DNA of 64,000 nt from Rahnella aquatilis CIP 78.65 = ATCC 33071 (GCF_000241955.1 NC_016818.1:2604001-2668000); one strand, 5' to 3'; positions 1 through 8,766 are shown, counted from the stretch's first letter. The notes: generated by a model from the sequence alone, not told the origin. Made by a program: numbers and translations.

Positions 1-324
1 AAAGCGACTCAGCACCATGGCATCAAGTTTGTCCGTTTTCGCGAGATTCCCGAGCGATAAGGAAAAATGCTTAACCTGCCGTGGGTTTACGACCGATACG
101 GGATAGTTTTCCACAGATAAATTTGCGGCTAACACACAGTGATAACGACCCGTAGCCTCCATGACTATCTGTGCAACCTCATAATTTTTAAGCAAATTAA
201 TGAAGTCGACATGGCCAGTTTGGTTGTTAGTAAACTTCTGATAGAAATTGCCAACGTTAATAAAAACATCGAAGGTTTCTTTAGAAATATCGACGCCGAC
301 AAATGCTTTTGGGGACTGATTCAT
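1..324 (-). mobile_element. IS110-family transposase, N-terminal part (cut by window edge)
   Basis: The minus strand reads 108 uninterrupted codons from an ATG at 322-324 to base 1, so the gene continues outside the window. The protein has the layout of the DEDD RuvC-like recombinase of IS110/IS1111 elements: GVDISKETFDV with the first Asp near residue 11, then VMEATGRY carrying the Glu, then VVNPRQVKHF and AKTDKLDA with the next Asp. This enzyme catalyses transposition. The C-terminal Ser-containing transposase domain is not visible. No frameshift is seen in this part, so the element may be intact. IS110 versus IS1111 subgroup cannot be decided from this fragment. Confidence 0.9.
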
Positions 325-497
325 TATTTCCCGTCCTTGTAGATACGGGCTGGTGCAGGCACCGCCCAGGCAGCTGTTCGGGTTAAAAATGAGCTGACGT
401 AACGCAGGAATGCTCCCCCACGGGCTTGATGTCCCAGAGGCCGGACTTGCTGCTACATCAGTTTAGAACTCGTTAAAATAATAGATGCTTGAAAGAG
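325..497. other. Non-coding flank of the IS110-like element, possible bridge-RNA region
   Basis: This stretch upstream of the transposase start has no convincing gene. It holds a strong hairpin at 347-367 (GGGC, one unpaired T, GGTGC, loop AG, GCACC, GCCC) and a weaker one pairing CAGCT at 371-375 with AGCTG at 392-396. In the IS110 group proper the non-coding end upstream of the recombinase encodes the structured bridge RNA that specifies donor and target. In IS1111 members the RNA lies on the other side. Position and hairpins fit the first case, but the outer boundary and any promoter are not resolved. Confidence 0.4.
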
Positions 498-534
498 ATT
501 TCAATGATCAACGACGTAAATCAATCATTGAAAT
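498..534. repeat. Perfect inverted repeat, 11-bp arms
   Basis: ATTTCAATGAT at 498-508 is the exact reverse complement of ATCATTGAAAT at 524-534, with a 15-base loop. It lies between the IS110-like non-coding flank and the broken GC-rich repeat. It may belong to the end of the element or be a terminator-like hairpin, although no T-run follows on either strand. Confidence 0.6.
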
Positions 535-544
535 GAACATACAA

Positions 545-647
545 GGCCGGGAGGGGGTTTTAAAGCCAAGCACGCTGTCAAAGTACACTTTAAGTCTTTG
601 AATTTTCATTAATACCCCACCCCAACCCTCCCCTTCGCAGGGGAGGG
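545..647. repeat. GC-rich hairpin repeat, copy A (left hairpin missing)
   Basis: Copy A shares the body of copies B (27853-27979) and C (62907-63044): a CGGGAGGGGGTTTT end, an AT-rich middle and a TACCCCACCCCAACC end. Its right hairpin is CCCTCCCC (626-633), loop TTCGCA, GGGGAGGG (640-647). The left hairpin present in copy B is absent, and homology stops near 543-546 where IS110-side sequence begins. Confidence 0.75.
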
Positions 648-778
648 AGTCGCCCCCAGCCAGTCTTCACATTTCTTAAGCATCCTCGACAAGAACGAAC
701 AGAAACTGTCATCCGTCCGTCACATTCCCCCTTTACGCTCACCTGCACTAATAAGTCCCAAAGAGGATAGTACCAACC

Positions 779-1528
779 ATGATCATTCCAGCTCATACCA
801 GCGGGAATGCGCCTGCGCGCATGTCTTCTCCCCCCGCGATCGCTATCCATCAGGTGTCCCATTTCTTTGGGAGCAACCAGGTACTCAATCACGTCAATTT
901 ATCCGTGCCCGAAGGCACTATCCTCGCCCTGCTTGGCCCTTCCGGCTGCGGGAAAAGTACGCTGCTGAAAATGCTGGCCGGGCTGCTGCATCCGGTGTCG
1001 GGGCAGATCAGTTTCGATGGCGAAATCGTCGCCAGCGGGAAACTCAGCGTGCCGCCGGAAAAACGCAATCTCGGCATGGCGTTTCAGGATTACGCTTTGT
1101 GGCCACACATGACCGTGCGCCAGAACGTCGCGTTCCCGTTGCAGATGCGCGGTATCCGTGGCGCGGCGCAGCAGGAGAAAGTGATGGCCGCGCTGGAACG
1201 TGTCGGGCTGGCAGATTTTGCCTCAAGACGCCCTTCTGAACTTTCCGGAGGGCAGCAACAGCGTGTGGCGCTGGCACGGGCGATCGTGGCCGAGCCGCGC
1301 ATTTTGCTGTTCGACGAGCCGCTGTCGAATCTTGATCGTGATTTACGCGAAAGCCTGTGTGATGAAATGGCGACATTATTGCGCCAGCTCGGCACCACGG
1401 CGGTGTATGTCACCCACGATCAGCATGAAGCCCGCACACTTGCACACCGCATTGCGCGCATGGACAAAGGCACGATCCTCAGCATTGACCAGACTGATCC
1501 TTCCGTTGTTTCACCTTTTGTTGCTTAA
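779..1528 (+). CDS. ABC transporter ATP-binding protein, FbpC/PotA-like
   Basis: This is the cytoplasmic ATPase of the importer encoded by this gene and the next two. It has Walker A GPSGCGKS at residues 53-60, the signature LSGGQQQR near 155-162, Walker B ILLFDE at 175-180 and the switch histidine in YVTHDQHE. At 249 residues it ends just after the nucleotide-binding domain and lacks the C-terminal TOBE/regulatory domain of longer FbpC or PotA proteins. The start is preceded by AGAGGA at 762-767, a rather long 11 bases away. An internal ATG at 821 has no better site. The substrate is not determined by the ATPase; family relatives move ferric iron, spermidine or phosphonates. Confidence 0.88.
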   Translation: MIIPAHTSGNAPARMSSPPAIAIHQVSHFFGSNQVLNHVNLSVPEGTILALLGPSGCGKSTLLKMLAGLLHPVSGQISFDGEIVASGKLSVPPEKRNLGMAFQDYALWPHMTVRQNVAFPLQMRGIRGAAQQEKVMAALERVGLADFASRRPSELSGGQQQRVALARAIVAEPRILLFDEPLSNLDRDLRESLCDEMATLLRQLGTTAVYVTHDQHEARTLAHRIARMDKGTILSIDQTDPSVVSPFVA

Positions 1529-1548
1529 CCTTTGATGGAATGAAAATG

Positions 1549-2547
1549 ATGACCCGCATACACAATAAAAGCACCCACAGCTTTTCCCGTACCAAAACAG
1601 GCGTAATGACCGCAATGACTCTTTCTCTCACAATGGCAGCTGGCAGCGCTCAGGCGCTGACGCTCTATACCGCCGGGCCGGGTTCTCTGGCAAAAAAACT
1701 GGCAGCAGGCTATGAAAAACAAACCGGCGTAAAAGTCGATGTGTTCCAGGCAACAACCGGCAAAGTGATGGCTCGCCTGGAAGCCGAACAGGCCAATCCG
1801 CGCGCCGACGTGCTTATCTCAGCATCCTGGGATACCGCCACCGATCTTGAACAGCGCGGCTGGTTGCTCGGATACCAAAGCCCGAATGCGGCACAGGTTC
1901 CTGCGCAATTCAAAACGCCGTATTACGTCGCACAGGGGATTTCCGCACTGGGTATCGTATGGAATACCAAAAGTGGGACTACCGAGCCTAAAGACTGGGG
2001 CGATTTAGCCAAACCGGAATTCAAAGACAAAGTGACCACGCCGGATCCGTCTCTTTCGGGTGCGTCTTTAGATTTGCTGATCGGGTTACAAAATGCCCAC
2101 GCACAGCAGGCCTGGGCACTATTTGAGGATCTGAAAGCCAACGGCATGATCATCGCCGGACCCAACGCACAGGCGCTGACGCCGGTCTTACAGGGCGCTA
2201 AAGCCGCGGTATTTGGTGCGGTTGATTATGTGTCTTACGCCAGTATGCAGGACGGTGAATCGGTCAAAGTGATTTTCCCGGACAGTGGTACGGTCATCGC
2301 CCCGCGCCCGATGATGATCCTCAAATCCAGTCAGCAGCAAAAAGAAGCCAAAGCCTTTATCGATTACGCGCTGTCGCCTGAAGGCCAGAAACTGGTGGCC
2401 GATGCCTGGCTGATGCCAGCCCGTACGGATATCGATGCCAAACGTCCGTTGTTCAAGTCGTTGAAATTGCTGCCGGAGGCTTCTCAGGCTTCTGCATCAC
2501 GTAAAGATGTTCTCGACCGCTTTGCGAAGCTGTTCAGCCAGCAATAA
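1549..2547 (+). CDS. Periplasmic substrate-binding protein, FbpA/2-AEP-like
   Basis: This is the periplasmic receptor for the importer. A Sec-type signal peptide with a long basic n-region and a hydrophobic core (MTAMTLSLTMAAGSAQA) ends before LTLYTAG. The body has the family-1 binding-protein pattern, including QATTGKVMARLEAE and the ADVLISASWD segment. This pattern is typical of iron(III)- and 2-aminoethylphosphonate-type receptors, and I cannot choose between them because the ligand residues are not recognisable by eye. ATGs occur at 1540, 1546 and 1549. GGA at 1537-1539 is best spaced for 1549. The gene follows the ATPase by about 20 bases and is read in the same direction. Confidence 0.85.
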   Translation: MTRIHNKSTHSFSRTKTGVMTAMTLSLTMAAGSAQALTLYTAGPGSLAKKLAAGYEKQTGVKVDVFQATTGKVMARLEAEQANPRADVLISASWDTATDLEQRGWLLGYQSPNAAQVPAQFKTPYYVAQGISALGIVWNTKSGTTEPKDWGDLAKPEFKDKVTTPDPSLSGASLDLLIGLQNAHAQQAWALFEDLKANGMIIAGPNAQALTPVLQGAKAAVFGAVDYVSYASMQDGESVKVIFPDSGTVIAPRPMMILKSSQQQKEAKAFIDYALSPEGQKLVADAWLMPARTDIDAKRPLFKSLKLLPEASQASASRKDVLDRFAKLFSQQ

Positions 2548-2555
2548 TCTTTTCA

Positions 2556-2578
2556 CGGGCTGTTGCTGACACAGCCCG
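2556..2578 (+). other. Intercistronic hairpin after the binding-protein gene
   Basis: CGGGCTGT at 2556-2563 pairs with ACAGCCCG at 2571-2578 around a 7-base loop, without a following T-run. Between a binding-protein gene and its permease gene, a stem like this usually protects the upstream message so that the receptor outnumbers the permease. That role is inferred here. Confidence 0.6.
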
Positions 2579-2595
2579 CTTCTGAGATTTAATCA

Positions 2596-4254
2596 ATGAA
2601 CAGAAACGCTTTTTTACCGGGCGTGACAGGCGTTGCATTACTGTTGCTGGTCGCACTACCCGTCACGTTTGTCGTTTTGCAGGCCGTCTTCCCGCATCTG
2701 GACACCGGCAGTTATTCCGCACCATTCAGCGCCTTTTCACGTGTTTTCGAAGAACCTCAGTTATATGAACTGTTCGCCACTACCTTAAAAGTCGGACTGG
2801 GCGTGGCGCTATGCAGCGGCCTGATTGGCGTTCCACTGGGTGCCTTACGCGGCCTGTTTGCACTGCCCGCCGCCGCGCTGTGGGACATCCTGTTTCTGGT
2901 GCCCTTCCTTTTGCCGCCGTATATTGCCGCGCTGTCGTGGATGCTGGCGTTACAGACCCACGGCTATGTTCAGCAACTGCTGCCCTGGCTGCATCTGAAT
3001 AATTTTTTATTTTCGCTGCCCGGCATGGTGGTGGTCATGACACTGAATGTTTTTCCGGTGGTGTATTTTGCGGTGTCACGCAGCATGGCGGCCAGCGGCA
3101 GCCGTCTGGCGGATATCGCGCGCATTCACGGCGCGGGTCCGTGGCGGGCATTTGTGCGCATCACGCTGCCCATGGCGTTACCGGCGATGGCATCCAGTTT
3201 ATTGCTGGCGTTTACGCTGTCGGTTGAAGAATACGGCGTGCCCGGCGCGCTGGGTTCGCGCAGCGCCATTCTGATGCTCACCACCGGCATCGAACAACGT
3301 CTCGCAGACTGGCCGATCGATTTGCCCGGCGCAGCAGTGCTTTCCCTGATGCTGGTGGCGATTGCGCTCTGTGCGTACAGCGTTCAGCGCGCGGTGCTGG
3401 CAGGCAAAAATGTTGAAAGCATGACCGGCAAACCGGCTGACGTGACGCCAAAACCCCTGGCAGGCTGGACGATCCCGGTGCTGGTTTTGTTTACGGTGGT
3501 GGCGCTGATTGCTGTCGCTCTGCCGGTTGCCTCCATGCTGACCACGGCGTTTTCCCGCACGCTTTCCGGCGGGCTGTCGGTGTCCAACCTGACCCTGCGG
3601 CATTTTGGCAATCTGTTTGCCGCCCACGGCGACGCGCTTGGTGCGTTGTCCACCAGCCTCAGTCTGGCGCTGGGCACGGCGCTGATCGCCGGGGCAACCG
3701 GTTTTCTGGCCTCGTGGCTGGTGGTAGCGCGCAAAATTCGCGGTGCGGCGATGATCGACGGGTTGTCGCTGTTACCGGCCGCGCTGCCAGGGATTGTGGT
3801 GGGTGTCGGTCTGATTCTGGCCTGGAACCGCAGTTTCTGGCCGGTGACGCCGTACAACACCTGGGGAATTCTGCTGCTGGCGTACTGCTGCCTGTTGCTG
3901 CCTTATCCGGTGCGTTATGTCAGCGCCGCACTGAAGCAGATTGGCGGAAATCTGGATGCCGCCGCACGCGTGCACGGTGCCACGGCGGCGCAGACGCTGC
4001 GTCTGATCCTGCTGCCGCTGGTATTCCCGAGCCTGCTGGCGTCAATGATGATGGTGTTTGCGGTGGCGTCGCGCGAGCTGGTGACGTCCCTGCTGCTGTC
4101 ACCGGCAGGCGTGCAGACCGTGTCGGTGTATGTCTGGCGTCAGTTTGAACAGGGATCGGCAGGAGATGGCATGGCGATGGCGTCGGTTGCAGTGCTGCTG
4201 AGCCTGACGCTGATGTTAATTGCGGTCAGGCTGCAACAACGGCCTGTGGCTTAA
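2596..4254 (+). CDS. ABC transporter permease, fused two-domain FbpB type
   Basis: This 552-residue inner-membrane protein carries two tandem binding-protein-dependent permease domains, so one chain forms the whole channel, as in FbpB. Each half has an EAA-type coupling motif: around ARIHGAGPWRAFVRITLP in the first half and ARVHGATAAQTLRLILLP in the second. About twelve hydrophobic segments are visible, with a polar linker near residues 270-295. It follows the intercistronic hairpin and completes a three-gene importer. Its last four bases overlap the end of the convergent efflux gene. Confidence 0.88.
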   Translation: MNRNAFLPGVTGVALLLLVALPVTFVVLQAVFPHLDTGSYSAPFSAFSRVFEEPQLYELFATTLKVGLGVALCSGLIGVPLGALRGLFALPAAALWDILFLVPFLLPPYIAALSWMLALQTHGYVQQLLPWLHLNNFLFSLPGMVVVMTLNVFPVVYFAVSRSMAASGSRLADIARIHGAGPWRAFVRITLPMALPAMASSLLLAFTLSVEEYGVPGALGSRSAILMLTTGIEQRLADWPIDLPGAAVLSLMLVAIALCAYSVQRAVLAGKNVESMTGKPADVTPKPLAGWTIPVLVLFTVVALIAVALPVASMLTTAFSRTLSGGLSVSNLTLRHFGNLFAAHGDALGALSTSLSLALGTALIAGATGFLASWLVVARKIRGAAMIDGLSLLPAALPGIVVGVGLILAWNRSFWPVTPYNTWGILLLAYCCLLLPYPVRYVSAALKQIGGNLDAAARVHGATAAQTLRLILLPLVFPSLLASMMMVFAVASRELVTSLLLSPAGVQTVSVYVWRQFEQGSAGDGMAMASVAVLLSLTLMLIAVRLQQRPVA

Positions 4255-5765
4255 CTTTCCCGCTGCGGTTCAGTGTGCGGACGGTCGCCGGAGGGGATCA
4301 GTAAACCGGCGGCGACAGCCAGCACCGAAATCACCGCAGACACGACAAATACCCAGTGCAGCGACGCCGCCACACTGTCGGTCAGCATCGTGAGCTGGTT
4401 GCTTTCCATCGTACTGCGAGTCGCTTTATCCATCAGTTGCTGCACCGGGTCACTCACCTGCGGCAGGCGGTATTGAAGATTAAGATTCAGTGTCGCGCCG
4501 AGCAATGCGGTGCCCATGGCTGAACCGAGCATGCGGGTAAAGAGTGTGGAAGCAGTAGCAATACCGCGAATGGCAGGCTCTACGCTGTTTTGCACCGATA
4601 CAATAAACGTGGTGTTACACAGCCCCATGCCCGCGCCAATGGAAAATGCCGCAAGACGCGCCATCCACAAGCCGGACGATGGCGAGAGCAGTAACAGCGC
4701 CAGACTGCCGCCTGCCAGCAATAATCCGCCAATGACCGCCGTCATGCGATAGGAGGTTGCCTGCATCAGGCGGCTGCTGACCATGCTCGCCAGCGGCCAG
4801 CCAATGGACATCAGTGCCAGCGTAGTGCCCGCCTGTAACGGCGTGCCGCCAAGAACGCCCTGCACATAGGTGGGTAAAAATGCGCTGATGCCCATCATAG
4901 TGGCGCCAATGATCAACCCGCCGACGTTTGCGGCAATAATCACTTTATTTTGCCACAGCGCCAGCGGGAACAGCGGCTCCGGCGTTTTACGCTCCTGACG
5001 GACCAGCAGCCATGCACTGCAAACAGACAACACCAACAGCACCAGCGCCCCGTATCCCAGCACTTCAGCCTGCAACAACGCCAGCAGTAAGGCCGCCACA
5101 GACAGTGTCAGATAACCGGTACCGGCAAGGTCTAACTTGTGCGGTTTACGCTGACCATCCGGCGGCAGGTATTTCACCAGAATCATCATTGCCACCAGAC
5201 CGATGGGCACATTCACCCAAAACACCACCGCCCACGGGAAATGGGAAACAATAAACGCCCCCATCAGCGGGCCGACAATAGCCGATACACCCCAGACGCT
5301 GGACAAGTATCCCTGCGCTTTTGCCCTTTCCTGCGGGCCGTAGACATTGGCAATCAATGTGGTAGCAATGGGCGTGATGGCTCCGGCACCCAGCCCCTGT
5401 AAGGCACGAAAGCCAATCATCCAGCCAAGCGAAGGCGCAAATCCGCATAAAACGGAACCGAGCAGAAACAGCGTAGTGCCGATAAAGAACATTTTGCGGC
5501 AACCGTATAAATCTGCCAGACGCCCGTAAATGGGCACGCTGATCGCCTGTGTCAGCAGATAGACCGCAAACACCCAACCGAGCAGCGAGAACCCACCCAG
5601 ATCGCCAATGATGGTTGGCATCGCGGTCGCGACAATAGTCACTTCTACGGCCGCCATAAACATCGACAACATGCAGGCGGCAAGGATTAGAGGTCGGTGA
5701 GAAGATTTAACAGCAGACTTTACTTCAGGGTGATTGACGGCCATGTTCTTTGTTTTCTTTAGCAT
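4251..5765 (-). CDS. DHA2-family MFS multidrug efflux transporter (14 TM)
   Basis: This is a drug:proton antiporter of the inner membrane. It has 504 residues, about 14 hydrophobic helices and the DHA2 signatures: motif A in GRLADLYGCRKMF, the motif C region in WGVSAIVGPLMGAF, and AVEVTIVATAMPTIIGDL in helix 1. A charged 25-residue N-terminus precedes helix 1. It is convergent with the ABC importer and appears to be a single-gene unit. No dedicated regulator is adjacent, and substrate range cannot be read from sequence. Confidence 0.87.
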   Translation of the reverse strand: MLKKTKNMAVNHPEVKSAVKSSHRPLILAACMLSMFMAAVEVTIVATAMPTIIGDLGGFSLLGWVFAVYLLTQAISVPIYGRLADLYGCRKMFFIGTTLFLLGSVLCGFAPSLGWMIGFRALQGLGAGAITPIATTLIANVYGPQERAKAQGYLSSVWGVSAIVGPLMGAFIVSHFPWAVVFWVNVPIGLVAMMILVKYLPPDGQRKPHKLDLAGTGYLTLSVAALLLALLQAEVLGYGALVLLVLSVCSAWLLVRQERKTPEPLFPLALWQNKVIIAANVGGLIIGATMMGISAFLPTYVQGVLGGTPLQAGTTLALMSIGWPLASMVSSRLMQATSYRMTAVIGGLLLAGGSLALLLLSPSSGLWMARLAAFSIGAGMGLCNTTFIVSVQNSVEPAIRGIATASTLFTRMLGSAMGTALLGATLNLNLQYRLPQVSDPVQQLMDKATRSTMESNQLTMLTDSVAASLHWVFVVSAVISVLAVAAGLLIPSGDRPHTEPQRES

Positions 5766-5806
5766 TGTTTTGATGAGTGCACGCAGGCAGATACCAGATT
5801 ATAGAC

Positions 5807-5840
5807 AAAAAAGAGGCGCCGGGTTTGCACACAGCGCCTG
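5807..5840 (-). terminator. Rho-independent terminator of the 5914-6417 gene
   Basis: Read on the minus strand, AGGCGC and GCGCCT form a stem followed by C and six T (the run of A at 5807-5812 on the plus strand). It lies downstream of the orphan gene and upstream of the efflux gene, so it separates the two transcripts. Confidence 0.75.
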
Positions 5841-5913
5841 TTAAGGACAGTTTAATGATGACAACATTAGTTATAAGTGTTGATTAAAAAAAGATGATTT
5901 ATTGAGAAAGCGA

Positions 5914-6417
5914 TTATGCGTCCTCTGGCCTGAATAAATGGATGGGTAAAGTGAGGCGTACGGGGGCTAATAAGTTGGAAAAAGCCAATGACCGGGAGGG
6001 AGCAAAATGTCCACTACCATTAGTCCAGCGCGTCAGTCGCCCGGCACTAAATACGAGCTCACCAGCGAAATAAACTCCGCGTTCCCTTTCTATTATCACT
6101 CCCCCTTTTTTATGTTCACAGATACCCGTAAGAGAAGTATGTCCATGGACATGTTGATAATCTGCCTTGCCGCAAATAACAGCACCCGGAGCATCATCCA
6201 TGATAGCAAACACCCAACCACCTCCATTTGGCACAAGGGTGCGTTGAGGATCCATTATATTAACAAGTTTATAATTTCCCGCCGCCTGACGGATAACTTC
6301 ATAAACATATAACGGATTAGCGGGTTCCTGATCGACACATTTAGGGTCGATCACTTTCATCATTTTGCGTTTAAGCAACATGCTGGTCAATTTTGAATAT
6401 TGCTGGTTTTCAAGCAT
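5914..6417 (-). CDS. Uncharacterised 167-residue protein with an effector-type C-terminal motif
   Basis: I do not recognise a named family. The C-terminal half reads HGHTSLTG, then VYFAGELVFSAGRLTRW, then TNGSGHFAPS. The pattern AGE-x-V-x2-G-x-L followed by N-x-SGHY/F-x-P resembles tails of secreted or type-VI-effector-like proteins of unknown function in Proteobacteria. That link is from memory of the motif, not a search. There is no signal peptide or membrane segment. Codon use is visibly more AT-rich than the flanking genes, suggesting transfer. It lies 39 bases downstream of ynfK on the same strand and is followed by its own terminator, so it may be read through from ynfK. The start has a weak GGA-rich site. 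Confidence 0.7.
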   Translation of the reverse strand: MLENQQYSKLTSMLLKRKMMKVIDPKCVDQEPANPLYVYEVIRQAAGNYKLVNIMDPQRTLVPNGGGWVFAIMDDAPGAVICGKADYQHVHGHTSLTGICEHKKGGVIIERERGVYFAGELVFSAGRLTRWTNGSGHFAPSRSLAFSNLLAPVRLTLPIHLFRPEDA

Positions 6418-6456
6418 TTTATTCCATCCATGATAAATTTTAAAAAACCGTCAGCC

Positions 6457-7143
6457 TCATACTTTAATCACCGTTTCCAGATTAAAGCTGGACAGGTCGA
6501 GAAACTTCGCCATATCGCGACTCTCCGCGCGAGGTAAATACGGAATTTCACCCAGCAGCGGCGCTGAAATATTGGCGCTGATAACGTCAATCGTTTCCTG
6601 GTAGTGAGCCAGACAGGGATTAATGCGGTTCGCCACCCAGCCGATCAACGGTAATCCATCAGCGATAATCGCCTGCGCGGTTAATAACGCATGACTGACA
6701 CAACCTTCCTGAATCCCTACCACTAATACTACCGGCATATTTTGCTGGCGTACCCAGTCAGAATATAAAAGCTGAGACGTGATCAATGTTCTCCACCCGT
6801 CGCATCCTTCAACCACCACCGTGTCGGCCTCTTCACGCATGAAATTAAGACCATCAGTCATTATTTCAAAAACATTTTCAGGGAGCTGGCTGACATAAAT
6901 ATCTTCGTCAGCTAATGCCAGCGGGGTTATTTTATTAAAAGGATAAGAAATAGAAGATGACTGCTGGAGTGTTACCGCATCTTTATTTCGAACCCCGTCG
7001 GCCAGCTCCTGGCTGCCTGTTGCAATAGGTTTATAGCCTAAAACGCAGCGATCCTGCGCGGCTAAGGCCTGAAGCAAGGCACGTGTGACAATGGTTTTAC
7101 CTACACGAGCGTCTGTCCCCGTGACGAAAAAGTGCGTTAACAT
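6457..7143 (-). CDS. ynfK: Dethiobiotin synthetase paralogue BioD2
   Basis: It resembles ATP-dependent dethiobiotin synthetase, which closes the ureido ring of dethiobiotin from 7,8-diaminopelargonate, CO2 and ATP in the cytoplasm. The P-loop GTDARVGKT spans residues 9-17, and VVEGCDGWRT is the second conserved block. At 228 residues it matches the E. coli YnfK size. The frame extends upstream to 7215, but the ATG at 7141-7143 has a GGAG ten bases away and begins the conserved MLTHFFVTGTD. It sits downstream of mlc exactly as in E. coli. No other biotin gene is present, so it is the second, non-operon copy. Confidence 0.9.
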   Translation of the reverse strand: MLTHFFVTGTDARVGKTIVTRALLQALAAQDRCVLGYKPIATGSQELADGVRNKDAVTLQQSSSISYPFNKITPLALADEDIYVSQLPENVFEIMTDGLNFMREEADTVVVEGCDGWRTLITSQLLYSDWVRQQNMPVVLVVGIQEGCVSHALLTAQAIIADGLPLIGWVANRINPCLAHYQETIDVISANISAPLLGEIPYLPRAESRDMAKFLDLSSFNLETVIKV

Positions 7144-7375
7144 GGAATTCAGGCTCCGGGATCTCTCCGTCTTATTGAAAGATAGTCTCCGGTAAGAAAA
7201 CACCGCCAGAGACAAAGTAACGACAGAAAGTCTAGGCGATGCGCGATGAGAGCGGTTTGCGTTAGCGCAATGTTTTGTTGACTGTACGTGCGGTTAATGT
7301 GCAGGTCTTATATTTTTTTTATTTATCAACAGATGTTAATGGTATATCCAACGTTGATTTCAAATATGCAGGTTA

Positions 7376-8599
7376 TTAGCCTTGTAGCAATTTAATTAAG
7401 AGGGATCCGCTATACAACGCGTCTTTCACTAATGCCGCGCCGGGCATCGTTCCCTGATTATAAAATTGTGTCGATTCAAGTTTGATATTTTCGCTATAAG
7501 CAGGAAGAGATTGCTGCTGAATACAGGACATTATCGCGGGATGAAGAATATCCTGAGATAAATTAAGCGGTGAGCCGATCAGCACTTTTTCCGGATTAAA
7601 CAGATTGACCATGATCGCCAGAATGCGCCCGACGCTTTGTCCGACGCTGATGATCACATCACGCGCAAGCTGATCGCCACGGTTTGCTGCATCACACACG
7701 GCTTCGATGGTCAGCGATACACCATGCAGTAAGCTGGCCGGAATCGGTACCGCTAATCGCTGACGAACCAGATCCAGAATGCTGTCAGTGCTGGCAACGG
7801 TTTCAAGGCAACCATGATTACCGCAATAACAGCGTTTGCCGTAAGGATCCACCTGCGTATGACCAATTTCCGCCACACTGCTGCTGCCGGCATGCAACAC
7901 GCGCCCGCCAGTGATCACCCCCGCCCCGACGTTGTGATCAATCACCACCTGTACCACATTTTTACAGCCCCGCGAGGCACCGTATAACGACTCGGCCAGC
8001 GTCCAGGCACCAATATCATGTTGCACATACACCGGCAAACCGGTGTGTTCCGACAGCGTGTCGCCCAGCGGCATATCAAACACATCATGATAAAACGGCA
8101 TGCGGTGCACAATGCCGCGGCGTGCGTCAATCATGCCCGGTAAGGTAATGGCGATGGCGGTCAGGCGTTCGAGTTTGCGCTGATGACGGATAAAAAACTG
8201 GTCGATTTCGGAAATAATACGTTTCAGCAGCGGTTGCGATGCCTGTTCCGGCAGCGGGAGGACTTCTTCCACCACCAGTTTACTGCTGAGATCACGCAGA
8301 CCCAGCGTAATGGAACCCAGGCTGATACGTGCTGAAAGATAATGCCAGGCCTGCGTATCGAGCGCTAAACCAATGGCAGGACGTCCGCGGCTGCCGGGAT
8401 CCTGAAATTCAGTTTCCAGCACCAGATGTGCCTGTATTAACTCACGAACTATCTTGGTGATACTGGCAGGAGCCAGTTGTGCTTTCTTCGACAATTCAAT
8501 ACGCGAAATAGGACCAAACAGATCTATCAGGCGGTATACAGCACCGACATTAGTTTGTTTTATCTGATCGATATGTCCTGGTTGCCCGTCGGGGATCAC
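7376..8599 (-). CDS. mlc: Transcriptional repressor Mlc (ROK family)
   Basis: Mlc represses ptsG, ptsHI and related sugar-uptake genes. During glucose transport it is sequestered at the membrane by dephosphorylated PtsG. The 407-residue protein starts MIPDGQPGHIDQIKQTN, followed by a winged helix-turn-helix (about residues 18-80, with LAPASITKIVRE) and a ROK domain. The structural zinc ligands fall at H247, C257, C259 and C264, the same numbering as E. coli Mlc. The start codon is GTG (8597-8599) with an AGGAG about ten bases upstream. The neighbours ynfK and ynfL are as in E. coli. Confidence 0.96.
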   Translation of the reverse strand: MIPDGQPGHIDQIKQTNVGAVYRLIDLFGPISRIELSKKAQLAPASITKIVRELIQAHLVLETEFQDPGSRGRPAIGLALDTQAWHYLSARISLGSITLGLRDLSSKLVVEEVLPLPEQASQPLLKRIISEIDQFFIRHQRKLERLTAIAITLPGMIDARRGIVHRMPFYHDVFDMPLGDTLSEHTGLPVYVQHDIGAWTLAESLYGASRGCKNVVQVVIDHNVGAGVITGGRVLHAGSSSVAEIGHTQVDPYGKRCYCGNHGCLETVASTDSILDLVRQRLAVPIPASLLHGVSLTIEAVCDAANRGDQLARDVIISVGQSVGRILAIMVNLFNPEKVLIGSPLNLSQDILHPAIMSCIQQQSLPAYSENIKLESTQFYNQGTMPGAALVKDALYSGSLLIKLLQG

Positions 8600-8766
8600 T
8601 CAAGGAACTCCTGTTATTTTCGCGCTTCAAAATAAAGATTAGGGCTATGTTGGGGTTTTTGTCATATGTCGTCAACTATTTGATTCGTTATGTGATTTGG
8701 TGCACAAATTGCGTGAAAAGACGCTCAGAATTGACTGGAAATACAGCACCTTCTGACTTTGCGTCC

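Noticed and set aside
139..342. Plus-strand 67-codon frame at the window start
   Set aside because: It is antisense to the transposase frame, which has clear family motifs.
590..892. Minus-strand 100-codon frame
   Set aside because: It runs through the GC-rich repeat and the start of the ABC ATPase gene, and its translation is Gly/Arg-rich without family features.
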